Origin: Notospermus geniculatus
Taxonomy: Eukaryota > Nemertea > Pilidiophora > Heteronemertea > Lineidae
Reading direction: 5' to 3'
Assembly: GCA_002633025.1 (NCBI GenBank)
Contig: NMRB01000520.1
Coordinates: forward strand, 21,639 to 85,638
Length of the DNA: 64,000 nucleotides
Shown: piece by piece, positions 34,221 through 45,316 of the stretch
How the letters are laid out: every line of letters begins with the position of its first letter
Numbering within the stretch: position 1 is the first letter of the stretch
Position numbers and translations under genes: made by a program
Notes under the pieces: generated by a model
Seen by the model: the letters and a program-made list of their open reading frames with translations, nothing else
Databases searched by the model: none
What the model was told of the DNA's origin: nothing

Positions 34221-34620
34221 ATTTTGGTTCCCGAAGCCGCCGCTAGGGCTAGAAGGCTTCGGCTCTGGTTGCCATTTTATTGGTGACGTCATTGTAGGAG
34301 TCCATTTTCCCGTAAAATTTCATTCTCCCCCGGTCTAAAAAACGGCGACGATTTTGAGCTTTTGTTACAGATCTGCAATACATGTACAGTACATACAAAC
34401 ATTCTCATCAAGAAAATTCCTGGGTGTTGCCATTCCGCACGATTCGGCATGTTCGATTACATTTTAGCACCCATACGTAGCTACGGTACCCCATTCTAAA
34501 AATAACTCATGATGTCAATATAATGATCTATAAATAGATCCGCGACCAATTTTATGTCGCAAAGATGGCAGCCAGAGCCGAAGCCTTCTAGCCCTAGCGG
34601 TGGCTTCGGGAACCAAAATG
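34221..34620. mobile_element. MITE, TIR ATTTTGGTTCCCGAAGCC, 10-bp TSD (copy 1)
   Basis: Arms of about 60 bp are inverted (..GCTAGGGCTAGAAGGCTTCG). The perfect 10-bp direct repeat GTACAAACAC lies at 34211-34220 and 34621-34630. The second copy is at 47698-48094. Long arms and a 10-bp TSD fit Mutator-like elements. Confidence 0.93.
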
Positions 34621-34830
34621 GTACAAACACCGCGAGAGGAGTGTGACATGGATTGTCATAGGATCATGCATGCAAGAATGATTGGACACCATTCATCTTC
34701 GGCGACGTACAATGTAGCCTCCCGGAGTATCTGAACACAACACACATCTCCATGATTTCAATTCGTTTACAAATCACCGGAGGCATATGAAATTAATATC
34801 TGATTAAGGATCGATTTCTGTCTATTGATG

Positions 34831-35076
34831 TTACGTCTTCCCTGTAATCCTTAAGGTATTGTCAATTTCTAACAGCAAATCATGAAATGATTTCACTGTT
34901 TGCCGAGAGAAATTTTCATCTTCTGGATTCGTTAGTTCCCACAGCACTAATGAAGCAATGACTGATATCAGTTTTTCTTCTTTGTCGTTTTTAGAACTCG
35001 TGGTAATGATTTGAAGGGGAACCGACATGTTTGCCAACCGAACTGAGCTATCTATGTACAGTACAGTTCCAAATGC
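34831..35076 (-). CDS. Possible isolated exon, GAIN-like (weak)
   Basis: On the minus strand an open frame follows a possible acceptor (..ATATCATCAG|GCA). It encodes about 80 residues with AFGTVLYIDSSVRLANM, ASLVLWELTNPEDENFSRQ and KSFHDLLLEIDNTL before a stop at 34831. The helical A..L..LTnPedenf..tv..f..LL.EI pattern reminds me of the helical part of GAIN regions in adhesion GPCRs, but no GPS motif or membrane segment is present. There is only a weak donor (AC|GTAACA), so it may be one exon of a broken gene or a chance frame. Confidence 0.3.
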   Translation of the reverse strand, partial: AFGTVLYIDSSVRLANMSVPLQIITTSSKNDKEEKLISVIASLVLWELTNPEDENFSRQTVKSFHDLLLEIDNTLRITGKT

Positions 35077-35460
35077 CTGATGATATCATTTCAGGACTCA
35101 TAATGCATGTAGTTTGATTTGAAAATCTTCACCCATTTCCAAAATAAACATCAAAATGTAATTTTCGAATTCACATTTCCCTCTCTTTTCACACATTAGC
35201 GTGATGTCATCATATTGGGAACCATTACAACATATACATATTTCTGATGTCAACCATATCACCGTGATCAATTGGTTAGCCATGTAGGGATATACACTTA
35301 AAATTCAGTTGAAAATTCAGAAATACACGTAATTGAAAATACATGTACCACATTTAGAAATTCCGATATCTTGGTCAACCTCGAAAGTTGTTGAATAATA
35401 ATACTCATCCTGAGAGTACTTAGGGCCTATAATGGATATCAACTTCGAGTCCAAAACTTT

Positions 35461-35886
35461 GGGCCGTATTCAAAAAGGGTGATCATCGCGCGATTAAGGG
35501 TGTTTAGCCTAATCAGCGTACAAATTCTGCATTACACAGGTTAAAGGCCTAGAAAACTATTGTCTGATGTCTGCATGGTGCTTCACCAGAGGCGTTTACC
35601 CGCAGGATAATCACACGCGTCTAATTACATGTATCCTGCGTCTAAGTCCAAGAGTACAAAGGAAATGTTGAACGATCAGGCAGGCTTGTCTAGAATTTGA
35701 ACACCACTTTCTTTTGTCCTCCCACACTAAGATGCAGGAAAGATAGACGCGTGTGATCATCGTGTGGGTAAATGCCAGAGATCAGGCAGCATACAGAAGG
35801 CAGAACAATAGTTTTCTAGGCCTTTAACCTGTGTAATGCAGAATTTGTACGCTGATTAGGCTAAAGACCATTTTTGAATACGGCCC
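35461..35886. mobile_element. MITE, TIR GGGCCGTATTC, 3-bp TSD
   Basis: GGGCCGTATTCAAAAAGGGT and ..TTGAATACGGCCC are inverted, with TTT on both sides. Arms continue for more than 100 bp (GCGTACAAATTCTGCATTAC). Related ends occur at 57578-57847, 57893-58010 and 59566-59981. A 3-bp TSD suggests PIF/Harbinger-like elements. Confidence 0.85.
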
Positions 35887-35964
35887 TTTAAGGAGGGGGG
35901 CTACCTATAGCTGAGCTCATTCCCTAGTGGCAATCCACGGAACTGGCCTTTGTACGACTGTGTG

Positions 35965-36757
35965 CCGTGACATTCCAGAAGTCAACACATTCTCAAATGT
36001 CACATGAACACAAAACAAAAGTCACTAGTTAACGTCAGTGCCCATCAGATGGCTCCACTGTTGTGAATCACATTCAACTTAGAAAATTTTGAAAGATCAT
36101 TTTACGACAAAAATCACGTTCCATGACGACAAAAAAATTATAAACCACACTGCTTTGGCCTGAAAATTTAAGTGACAAAAAATCTTGGAAGATGAAGGAA
36201 CAAAGTATAAAACAGCAGATGGCAAAGAGTGCATAGTAGCTAAACCTAAATGGACCTACGCTCTCACCACTACGCTGCTGGGGCTGCACGCTCCACCCTG
36301 GAATTTTTCTTTGGGTGATTCGGAAAAACCTGTTTAATGTCTATAGCCTATGCTATTTACTGAGCCTATTTTCTTATACTGGCCCTACTCACAGTCCCAC
36401 CCCTACCCAACCCAGCCGTAAGGGGCTAACCGTAAGGGCCTAACCTAACCTACCCCTATCCCAGCCCACATAACCTCTAGCCCTAGCCCTAAGGAACCTA
36501 CCCCAAAGGGACCTACCCCAAAGGGACCTGACCCTAACGGACCTAACCCTAAAGGACCTAACCCTAAGACTAACCCCCTGTCATTATGCATATCACGTGG
36601 ATATCTAAAGATGGACTCGTGATGTAAACAGTCTACGTATTTATACATGACAATAGTGGAGCCATCTGATGAGCATTGACGTAACTAGTGGCTTTTGTTT
36701 TGTGTTGATGTGACATTTCAAAATGTGTTGACTTCTGGAATGTCACGGCACATGTCA
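35965..36757. mobile_element. Element with ~100-bp inverted ends
   Basis: Left arm 35965-36065 (GTGACATTCCAGAAGTCAAC, CCATCAGATGGCTCCACT) is inverted at 36653-36757. The inside holds a 71-codon minus-strand frame (no family) and the minisatellite below. Confidence 0.75.
36380..36580. repeat. Telomere-like CCTAACCCTAAAGGA minisatellite
   Basis: Degenerate 15-bp units (AAAGGACCTAACCCT, AAAGGGACCTACCCC) inside the inverted-repeat element. It contains CCCTAA words like the animal telomere repeat but is not a pure hexamer array. Confidence 0.8.
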
Positions 36758-37946
36758 TTCACATTCAGATTAAATCCGCTCACCCTGGTATACTGTTTTC
36801 GAAAACCAATCTTCAGTGTACTGTACGTGCCGACCCTAAATCTTTTGTGTCCACTGCTGGTATTGTTCAGCTCTGTCACTGGTGCTTTGGTCACAAGTGG
36901 CCGAACAGAGTTTACTCAAAGGGCGCCAATAGTGCAAATCCACATAACAAAGAAGTAACTTGCCAGCGGTATGGAAATTTTCAAATTTCCCAAACAAGTT
37001 TTCTCTGTTTTGGACACATATATTTGAAAAATTTCTTTTGGATGTTATTGCCATATGTGCATTCTAGGGCAACACGATCGCCTTTTTTGGATAGTTGGTC
37101 CGGAATATGAAATATTTCAAAAACTGTAAATCGAGCCTTTTTTTGGCATTAAATAGTTTATACCAATTAAATGGAAAGAACTTTCGTAAAAAAACGGATC
37201 GTTAGGCCCTGCAGGCATCAGGCCTGTATGTTACAGACTATGTGGGAAACTTATGTGTCGCATCCCAAGTCTGCAAAATTGTTTGCGAACTCAAATTTTG
37301 ACAACTTGTTATAACGTAATTAACTCCATGGTAATTGGTCAAAATGAACAATTCTTTCACAGAACGGGAGCGTAAAGGTTGTAGCTAAAACATTTTGTTG
37401 ACATCAATTAGTTACTTTTTGTCATGAATATGTTAGGACGCTTGTTTTCAAAGAGCGTCAATAAAGTCGGCATAGGTAGCCCCCCGCCTTAAGTATAAGT
37501 TGGTAAAATCTATCCCTACAACGATGAAATCGAGAAGCAGTCTCGACCTTGGCTTCAATTCCACGTTCTGTGTTTTGTTTCCTCTCCCATCAATTAGAAA
37601 ATACACCAATGAATTCTTTACGAACTCAAATTAAGTGGCGCAGGTGAAACTGTTTGACAAGAATGCCTTCTATCCACCTGCGACTTGTCTAATCACCGTA
37701 GTAACCTGGGTCCTTACGTTCCTTTATTATCAAAAGACGTGAATAATTAATGAGGTAACGCAATCACTCTTGAACTTGTGAAGCTATTATGTTTTTAAAA
37801 TCATTCTTAATGATGATGAAGATAAAGGGTAATTGACTTCCACTAGGCTCTCGGCGACAAATTCAGCTTCTTCTATTCAAATTGGGGACAACACGTGGGG
37901 ATTTCCTCGGAAGCCTGTCCCCACGTGCGATGCGGGGTAGTTATTA
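36758..37946. other. Intergenic, nothing recognised
   Basis: AT-rich, no supported feature. Confidence 0.35.
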
Positions 37947-38103
37947 GTGAGTTTAAGAAACCACACGTTAACGCTAACGCTAACGTTATTGACATCATTT
38001 TGACGTCACATCGAATGAATCTGTTGTATTTCTTCTGGGGGTGACGTCATTTTGACGTAATTAGCGTTAGCGTTAGCGTTAACGTATGATTTCTTAAACT
38101 CAC
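37947..38103. mobile_element. TA-target MITE GTGAGTTTAAGAAACC
   Basis: TA on both sides. Arms GTGAGTTTAAGAAACC and GTTAACGCTAACGCTAACG are inverted. It resembles a diverged relative of the GGGAGGTTTAGAAA family. Confidence 0.88.
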
Positions 38104-40130
38104 TATTATCCCCGGAACGGAATAGTTATTTTTGACGGAACGGAACAGAAATGAAAATGCGGAATGACCCTAAAACCGGAACGAAACCATAGATTGAAGT
38201 ATAAGTTATCGGCAATGAAGCTTTCAGCTTTTTGAAAATATATTCGAGATAATAAAAGATTTAATTTATAGATTTGACGAATAGCTGCACAATTACATGT
38301 ACATGTATATCCGCACATAATAAAATGACCGCCATTCTCCACCATACGTGTGAAATCTGGAGTCGCGTTGAAAATGTTGACTTTTGCGTAATGGCAAAGG
38401 GGGTGGGGAACCAAAAGGGAAATCGTCGTTGACAAAACACGTTCGATCACGTGTTCTGTTGCTATTATAATATGGTGGGATATTTAAATTGGCTCCGCCA
38501 TTCCGGTTTTAGGCTCATTCCGCGTGGCTTTGTTGTGTCTGGTTTGGGAGCGTCCCATTTCATGTGTGTAGGGGTGCAGGAACCTGTTTCATGCAGGCTT
38601 TTCATCATAAACGTGTTCAGGGATGTCAAAGAGATGTATCTACCACCGCTTCAGTGAAATTAAATGATTTTTTTCCATGCGGCCAGAAAAAGTGACGCCG
38701 GCGGGGATGATAAACTAACATTTTTTATGGGGCCTAAATGCTCTTTTGATGGAGGGTGTTGAAATAAGATCACATAAGGTTGAGAGTGTGAGGAAGACAT
38801 GTCACCCATACCATCAGCAAACGCACAGGCCATTGACGTGTACTTCAGGACAGACGAGGGATTGCCCAGACTGTCCGTCTCGTGCTTTAGTGTTGAGATC
38901 ACGTTTATGTGTCTGTTCGGTCCATCAAGAGGTCGTGTAAAGACATTGATCAGACGTCGAATGTCTGTCTAATAATGTCTGCGTGGTGGCAAGATCTCGC
39001 CGGTTTGTCACGATATAAAGGGCGAGATAAACAGAAAATGTTCTAATCTACTGGTTACAGCGACGGGAGTGATGCGGTTTATGTCATTATCGCTAGCGTC
39101 TATCGTAAGTATCGAACACTCACAGTCCTCCGAAGATACCAAGCAGATAGGCTGCCAACCAGCCACAGCTGATGATTTTAAGCCAATCTGGCGAAACCCA
39201 AAGTACGAAATACGAAATTGAACTTCAACTCCATGACATAATGTATTTCTGGAAATGGTTGGTACCACAAATGTCCCTGCTGCCAGTGCGTCTTTTAGCA
39301 TATCATGTAAGACCGAGAGAGTTATGGTCCATCTTGAATTTTAAAATTTCCACTTCGTATCTACGAAGTGGAAACGAAAGATAACTTTCAAAGTTTAATA
39401 CATGTATGTATACATCGTAACTCTATCGGTCTTGCGTCATACGCTAAAAGACACTCTTGTAGCAGGCGGTATTTGTGGCACCAACCATCTCCTGGAATAC
39501 ATGTACATTACGTCATGGAAGTGAAGTATAAATTCGTATTTCGTACTTCGTTTTCGTCAGATTTGCGAAACCTCACTAATAACCGAGTTCGTTATCGCAC
39601 CTTCTTTCTAAGATGGGGCAAAGTTTACTGAAAATAATACGAGTTCTCGACGACTTTCTCGCATTCTCTGATCAAAGAGAAATCCTACAGGAACTGATGA
39701 CGTCATGCTCAAAAAGGAAATCACCTCGTTCTCGTTCTCAGAAGTCGGTGGAAATCTGAACCTCTCTATTGTCGATGGCAGACCCCGTCGAATGATGATG
39801 AAAATATGATTTTTATCAGCGTCTTCCACATCGATTCCTCTCGGTTCAATGAAGCGAGTGATGATCACATTGGGACCAGTTTAAATCAATACAATTTAGA
39901 ATTGACTGAAACAGGAACATCATCAATCATAACGGAAGAAAAATCGTGCACTCGAAAATAGAAATAGGCCGAGATTCGAAATAATTATGGATTCGGCAAA
40001 CATAGATACGTGGAGTTTTTGATCATCAAAAGGTATCTAGTGCGAGAAAATGAGACAGATGAAGCTCGGCAAAATACCGCCGCGTGAGGATTTATATGCT
40101 TTGCAAATCAATTTTACAACAATCCCGCGG
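38104..40130. other. Intergenic, nothing recognised
   Basis: About 2 kb. A tiny palindrome, CCACTTCGTATCTACGAAGTGG (inverted halves), lies at about 39350-39371. No exon matching the missing N-terminal part of the arrestin gene was found. Confidence 0.4.
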
Positions 40131-40215
40131 TAGGCCTCCCAGAGAAAGTGTCCCTTGAACAATAGGGAAACAATAAAAATGGTATATTGTTCGAGGGGCA
40201 CTTTCTCTGGCCCAC
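40131..40215. repeat. Short hairpin, arms AGAGAAAGTGTCCCTTGAAC
   Basis: The left arm at about 40140-40175 is inverted at about 40180-40210. The adjacent block GAAATGAAACTGACATCC recurs at 54790-54830 (inverted) and 62850-62870. Confidence 0.6.
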
Positions 40216-40439
40216 CCTGTAGTGGTTACTATTGAAATGAAACTGACATCCAGGTCCTGATCAATTTCCCGCACAAAGGGACCTGGGACCTGGTTATGAT
40301 GTGCCGCCCTCTACCGTAGTTATTATCCCCATTACAAATTTCTGTTCTTCATGTAATACGCGAAATTACTGAGCTAAAATAATCCATTTACATGACTGTA
40401 CTTTCAGAAACGCGGGAGTTAGTGGTTGAAAAGTAATTA

Positions 40440-40658
40440 CAGTATACTCGAGTTTAAACCACCGGTTCATTATGTTCATAAGCACACCCAAAGTAGGGTC
40501 AGTTTCACCCTAGGCCTTAAGCAACTATTCATTCCATCACGCGGTTGTGATCGCACAAGCAATTCCAGCCATTCAGCGTAATAGTTGTTATGTTTTATTC
40601 ACTCCCATTTCGATTGTGGGTGTGCTTATGAACCGGTGGTTTAAACTCGAGTTTACTG
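40440..40658. mobile_element. TA-target MITE (CAGTATACTCGAG), only in unit 1
   Basis: The ends CAGTATACTCGAGTTTAAAC and ..GTTTAAACTCGAGTTTACTG are inverted, with TA duplicated. Unit 2 shows the empty site TAATTATATAAAACC at about 44866. Termini CA..TG fit Tc1/mariner. Confidence 0.95.
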
Positions 40659-40975
40659 TATATAAAACCTATCCACCCAAAAGCATACCAAATTGTATTC
40701 TTTGGCCGATTGGACTACTAGACTTCGCGCCGAAAATACATGTACATGTACATGTAATAGAATTCAAAGTTAGAATACACATTTGCGATATTGACTTCTC
40801 TCCGTGGGAACGCGTGTTACAAGTTCTAGAACAACGCTACCGTTCGCTTCTGATCTTCACCACCATTGGCTCTATAAGATTTCGCCCTACAGCGGTAATT
40901 AATTAGATGACTCTGCTGTCGAAGTCGTTATATTTTACTCTGAGGCACTGCCACCGAGTTTGATCGTACAGATTA

Positions 40976-41262
40976 GGGAGGTTTAGAAATCAAACGATAA
41001 ACGTAAACCTTCCGACAATAGGGAGGTTTCGCAAGCGCCCGGTTAGGCCATACGACGACGTTTATCTATTGTTTGGGTATACCCACACAATAGATAAAGT
41101 ACGTCGTCGTAGGGCCTAACCGGGCGCTTGCGAAACCTCTGTAGTGTTATTTTTCATACTACACATTAACCAGATTTTACATGTAGGCCTACATTGCATT
41201 TTCGGTTCAAAAATATCGTTGTCGTTAACGTTTACGTTTATCGTTTGATTTCTAAACCTCCC
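40976..41262. mobile_element. GGGAGGTTTAGAAA MITE, interrupted
   Basis: TA-flanked family member, the counterpart of 45167-45316. It contains the nested element at 41021-41141 and a 12-bp CATGTAGGCCTA insertion at about 41180-41191. Confidence 0.9.
41021..41141. mobile_element. MITE GGGAGGTTTCGCAAGCGCCC, nested
   Basis: Its arms (..GGTTAGGCCATACGACGACG) match the element at 59029-59146. Absent from the unit 2 counterpart, so it inserted after duplication or was lost there. Confidence 0.9.
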
Positions 41263-42183
41263 TAGTGAAGGACATGGAACGTGAGTTTCGTTTTGTTATT
41301 CCAGACACCATTCGAGGGAATGGTGGTAAACCTAATGGTCGACACTTATCACAACGTGATGATCTATATTCATGTAATACAGATAATATCATACAGATGA
41401 TTTGGGAGATATGATTGTGAGAAAAATGTTCAATATACCCTTTAACAGTTTATCATATCGCCGTCGGCACTTTCGCCACACTAGACAATAATGACAATCC
41501 TCCTTTCTCCACCAACCCGTTAGCGTTTCTTCTCAGACCCTTTGTCGGAGCACATAACGTATTCAGTTTGACAGCGGGCCCGCTATCTTGATCTCCCTAA
41601 CGACTTTTCGACGTGATGTTGGACTCATGGATTCAATACCTCTGCCACTCACAGTGGTTGTGAAGCAGAGGCGTTTACACCACAAAGCGGAGCATGAGAG
41701 CAAGTTTTCCTTTATATGATAGCACGAAGTGTCGGAATTTCTGTCAGGCAGATGATGAAGAGCACTCCGGAGAAATAATGAACCGATATCACTTTTCTTT
41801 TGCCCATGTCGCGTATTGTTGCTACATACTTGTGTTCGTTTTGAAATCAATAACGAAGTGGTGATATTTTGTACTTCGTGTTTGTAAGTTACCAACGTGT
41901 CGAGGTTGAAGACATTCCTAATGATGGAGAAATGTTCGGCCATTTTGTGTTGTCTTAAAGGGAGACTGCACTCATTGTAAACTTTTGAATTTTTTATCAA
42001 TCCATGGAGATTATTGCCATGAGTTGTGATGTCACTAGTGTCAATAGGCTGACGACCTTTGTAGTGAATGAGCTAACACTGTGACTGCCTGGGCCAGTTG
42101 GTTGTACCTTCATAAATATGCATTGGGCACATATGACATCACATGTGCTGTGCGATGGTCTCCTTGGGATGTAATTAAAATAC

Positions 42184-42442
42184 TTAAAGGAGCTGGACGT
42201 CCAAGTTGTAAACACTCACTCACTGGTTCTCTATCCACGCGACGCCTGCGGTGCTGCCACCTATTGTCGGTGATATGTACTGACGTGAATATCGTGAATG
42301 AGTTGCATTGGACCGGGCACCAGTCTAACGATCACGGGGCGCTACTGGTGCTGCCACCTTCACGAAGGAATAAAACTAGTTTGCTGGCCACTGTTTGTAA
42401 ACAAACCAGTTTGTTTACAACTTGGACGTCGAGCTCCTTGAA
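42184..42442. mobile_element. TTAA MITE (TTAAAGGAGCTGGACGTCC), unit 1
   Basis: Same family as 16276-16538. Its right TTAA has decayed to TTGA. It occupies the TTAA site that in unit 2 holds a different subfamily (46241-46543). Confidence 0.9.
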
Positions 42443-42689
42443 AATGATGAGTTTGCTGACGTTAAAACAATATGGCATGTTGCAGATCTTCTCGCCAGAC
42501 GATATCGGTTTTAGTATCGGTTGATCATCGCTGGCGAGAAGATTCACGCATCGCTGTCCAGCGCACACCTAGCGTCAACAGCCGATTTTCCTCGCTGGCG
42601 ATGAGATTGATTGCGATATCATCGCAGTGCCGAAAATGAAGAGAGCACTAAGAACGACTGATTACCTCAAGTGGTACACGTGGTGACCA

Positions 42690-42830
42690 ACCTCGTCCCC
42701 AACCTTGTTCCCTACTTCTCAACCAACCTCGGAACCAATCTCGTCTCCAACCTCGCTCCCCAAATCATCGCCAACCTCGTCGTCCCACCTCGCTCCCAAC
42801 CTCGTCTAAAATCTCACCACCTTGATGTGA
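42690..42830. repeat. CCAACCTCG-rich low-complexity stretch
   Basis: Irregular units of about 12-15 bp (AACCTCGTCCCC, AACCTCGCTCCC). Missing from unit 2. Confidence 0.75.
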
Positions 42831-44183
42831 ATATTAGAGAGTGACATCACCGTGGAGAATCGTCAGCGCATTCGCCGAGTTTCTCAGGTGGCAGCACTGT
42901 GCTCCGAGTCGAAGATGTGTGTGTTGCCGACTAAAACGCGAAAGATGGAGAGTTTCGGTCGAGGTGAGCGAATTTAAGTAAATTCGAGGATGATCTAGTG
43001 ATAATTTGCAATAGAGCACGCCGAAATATAGGTGCTGAAAGAGTGTTGTTTCTTTGTTTGAAGTGGAAATGTTCGTAGTGTAGGCAGGTTGTTTCATTGA
43101 TCGCAGTGACCAGCTGGTGACACTTGAACGTTTCCACTTCAAATGTAAAATCGACTACGTAATTCCAATTAAGGAAGCTTTAGATTAATAGACGATAAAC
43201 TGGATGTCATCCTCGGCATGGTCTAAGCGTGTATACCTTTCATCTTCGGTACATTTGCTCCCTGCTTTGGAGTTGACATCTTCAACATTTGTGACACAGC
43301 CGCCATGTTCCGACTCGGATACCAGTGCTGCCACCTGAGAAACTCGGCTAATGCGCTGGCGATTCTCCATGTCCTCAAACGACAACCGGGACGTCTTTTG
43401 AATGACGGTACTGTGTCCCATGCAATGGGCCATAAATGGAGTAAATGCACGTCGATGGCAGGCACCCATCACCTCATCGACTAATTTTGTATGTTTATGC
43501 GAGAACAAACACCTGCTGTGTTGACACACGAGAGAAGCGAAGTGCTGACGGTAATGACGTTTTGATGTGCTGAATCAGCGGCACACACGTTCTCTTGAAA
43601 CTAGAAAACACTGGTTGTTGTTTCTGTTCTTGTTTTTGATACAACAGACGTTTGCCCGAATAAAATCTTGTTAGGTCGTCTTACACGCTCTTGCCAATGT
43701 TGCACTTTTAATTGGCAATGTTTAATAGGAAAACATGGTTTCATAATTCCCGTTTCTGGTACTGAGAGATTTGTCCAGCATTTACTATTGGGCTTTTTAC
43801 GGCAACTGCGCTAACCTCAATTAACTACTCGCCAGCGCCACAGGCACTGGGAGCAGGGGCCACGGGCTTAGGGCAATAGCCACCCACGTACATTACATGT
43901 ACTTTGGGAAAACCTGCATTCCTCTCTCTCTTTTGATTTACTGGTCATCTTTGAGTCTTCATCATCTTCCGCACTTAGATATTAAAAGGGCAGTTTCCTT
44001 CCCTATCCTGCGCTAAACAATTACGAATTACGAAATTACGAATTACGAAATTTTATTCACTCAAACCACTATTTGCGGTACATCGAGGAATATACATATA
44101 ATAGTTCATAAAACAAGACTAGTAAAATACTTTAAAACATTTAGCACACTTAAATGACTAGATAAAATGAATCCTTTTAGGCA

Positions 44184-44354
44184 ACACAGGACCAATGTCC
44201 CACAAGCTACTGGAGGACGACTAACAGTAACACAGGACCAGTGTCCCACAAGCTACTGGAGGACGACTAACAGTAGCACAGGACCAGTGTCCCACAAGCT
44301 GCTGGAGGACGACTAACACAGGACCAATGTCCCACAAGCTACTGGAGGACGACT
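44184..44354. repeat. 46-bp tandem repeat, four units
   Basis: Units start ACACAGGACC at 44184, 44230, 44276 and 44316; the third is shortened to 40 bp. Core GTCCCACAAGCTACTGGAGG. Absent from unit 2. Confidence 0.93.
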
Positions 44355-45166
44355 TTCAGTTATGGACAACCACCCTACTGCTTTTACATAACTTCAACGC
44401 GTTAAGGGAGACCTCTATTGACAATGTTGTTAAACTACCGCTTATCAACCTCGCCCCGAGTAACTCTCGTCCTAGGGTATCCACGTACGAATGCATTGTA
44501 TTTTAATCACACATTCTCCAACAAAACTACGGTGTTGGAGAATGATGCCGTCACCCCGGTGGCGCCGGCTGTGGACAAAAAGTGGCAGTACCGTGGCCCC
44601 TTTAAACTAAAACCTTTGCTTTGTTTCCTCTGCAACAGAGGCAGCAGGTCGTCGTGAAGGATTATTCAGCTTATCTGCTTTCAGAATGATACGTTTGTGT
44701 TCCACCTGCCTCAGAGACTAAACAGCCGCCTCACCAAAAAACTGCCGTGAAAAGCAAAGGTTGATCCGCTGAAGATTTTGGGAAATATTTAAGTTTATTA
44801 GCTGTGCATTTACTTTTGATTAAGGGTGTACTTTCAGAAACGCGGGAGTTAGTGGTTGAAAAGTAATTATATAAAACCTATCCACCCAGAAACATACCAA
44901 ATTGTATTCTTTGGCCGTATGGACAACTGGACTTCGCGCCGAAAATAATAGAATTCAAAAGTAGAATACAAATTTGCGGTGTCGACGCCTGTGCGTGGGA
45001 AAGCGTGTTACAAGTTCTAGAACAACGCTACCGTTCGCTTCTGATCTTCACCGCTGTTGGCTCTATAAGATTTCGCCCTACAGCGGCAATTAATTAGATG
45101 ACTCTGCTGTCGAAGTCGTTATATTTTACTCTGAGGCACTGCCGTCGAGTTTGATCGTACAGATTA

Positions 45167-45316
45167 GGAAGGTTTAGAAATTAAACGATAAACGTAAACT
45201 TTCCCGACAACGTTATTTTTCATAATACGCATTAACCAGCTTTTATATTGCATTTTCGGTATAAAAATATCGTTGTCGTTAACGTTTACGTTTATCGTTT
45301 GATTTCTAAACCTCCC
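45167..45316. mobile_element. GGGAGGTTTAGAAA MITE, unit 2 counterpart
   Basis: GGAAGGTTTAGAAATTAAAC at the left (one change) and ..TTTCTAAACCTCCC at the right, TA flanks. It lacks both the nested MITE and the 12-bp insertion of unit 1. Confidence 0.9.

Larger units (their letters stand above)
40397..44739 (+). repeat. Segmental tandem duplication, unit 1
   Basis: Aligns to unit 2 (44827-48849) from TGTACTTTCAGAAACGCGGG to CAGCCGCCTCACCAAA with few substitutions. The 87-bp spacer 44740-44826 separates them. Unit-specific material here: TA-MITE 40440-40658, (CATGTA)3 at 40739, MITE 41021-41141, CATGTAGGCCTA at 41180, a CT-rich stretch about 42690-42830 and the 46-bp array 44184-44354. Paired minus-strand frames (41563-42000 with 45620-46189; 42931-43137 with 46829-47122; 43185-43529 with 47296-47538) include one pair broken by 1-bp indels. 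None matches a family I know, so I do not call genes. Confidence 0.97.
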
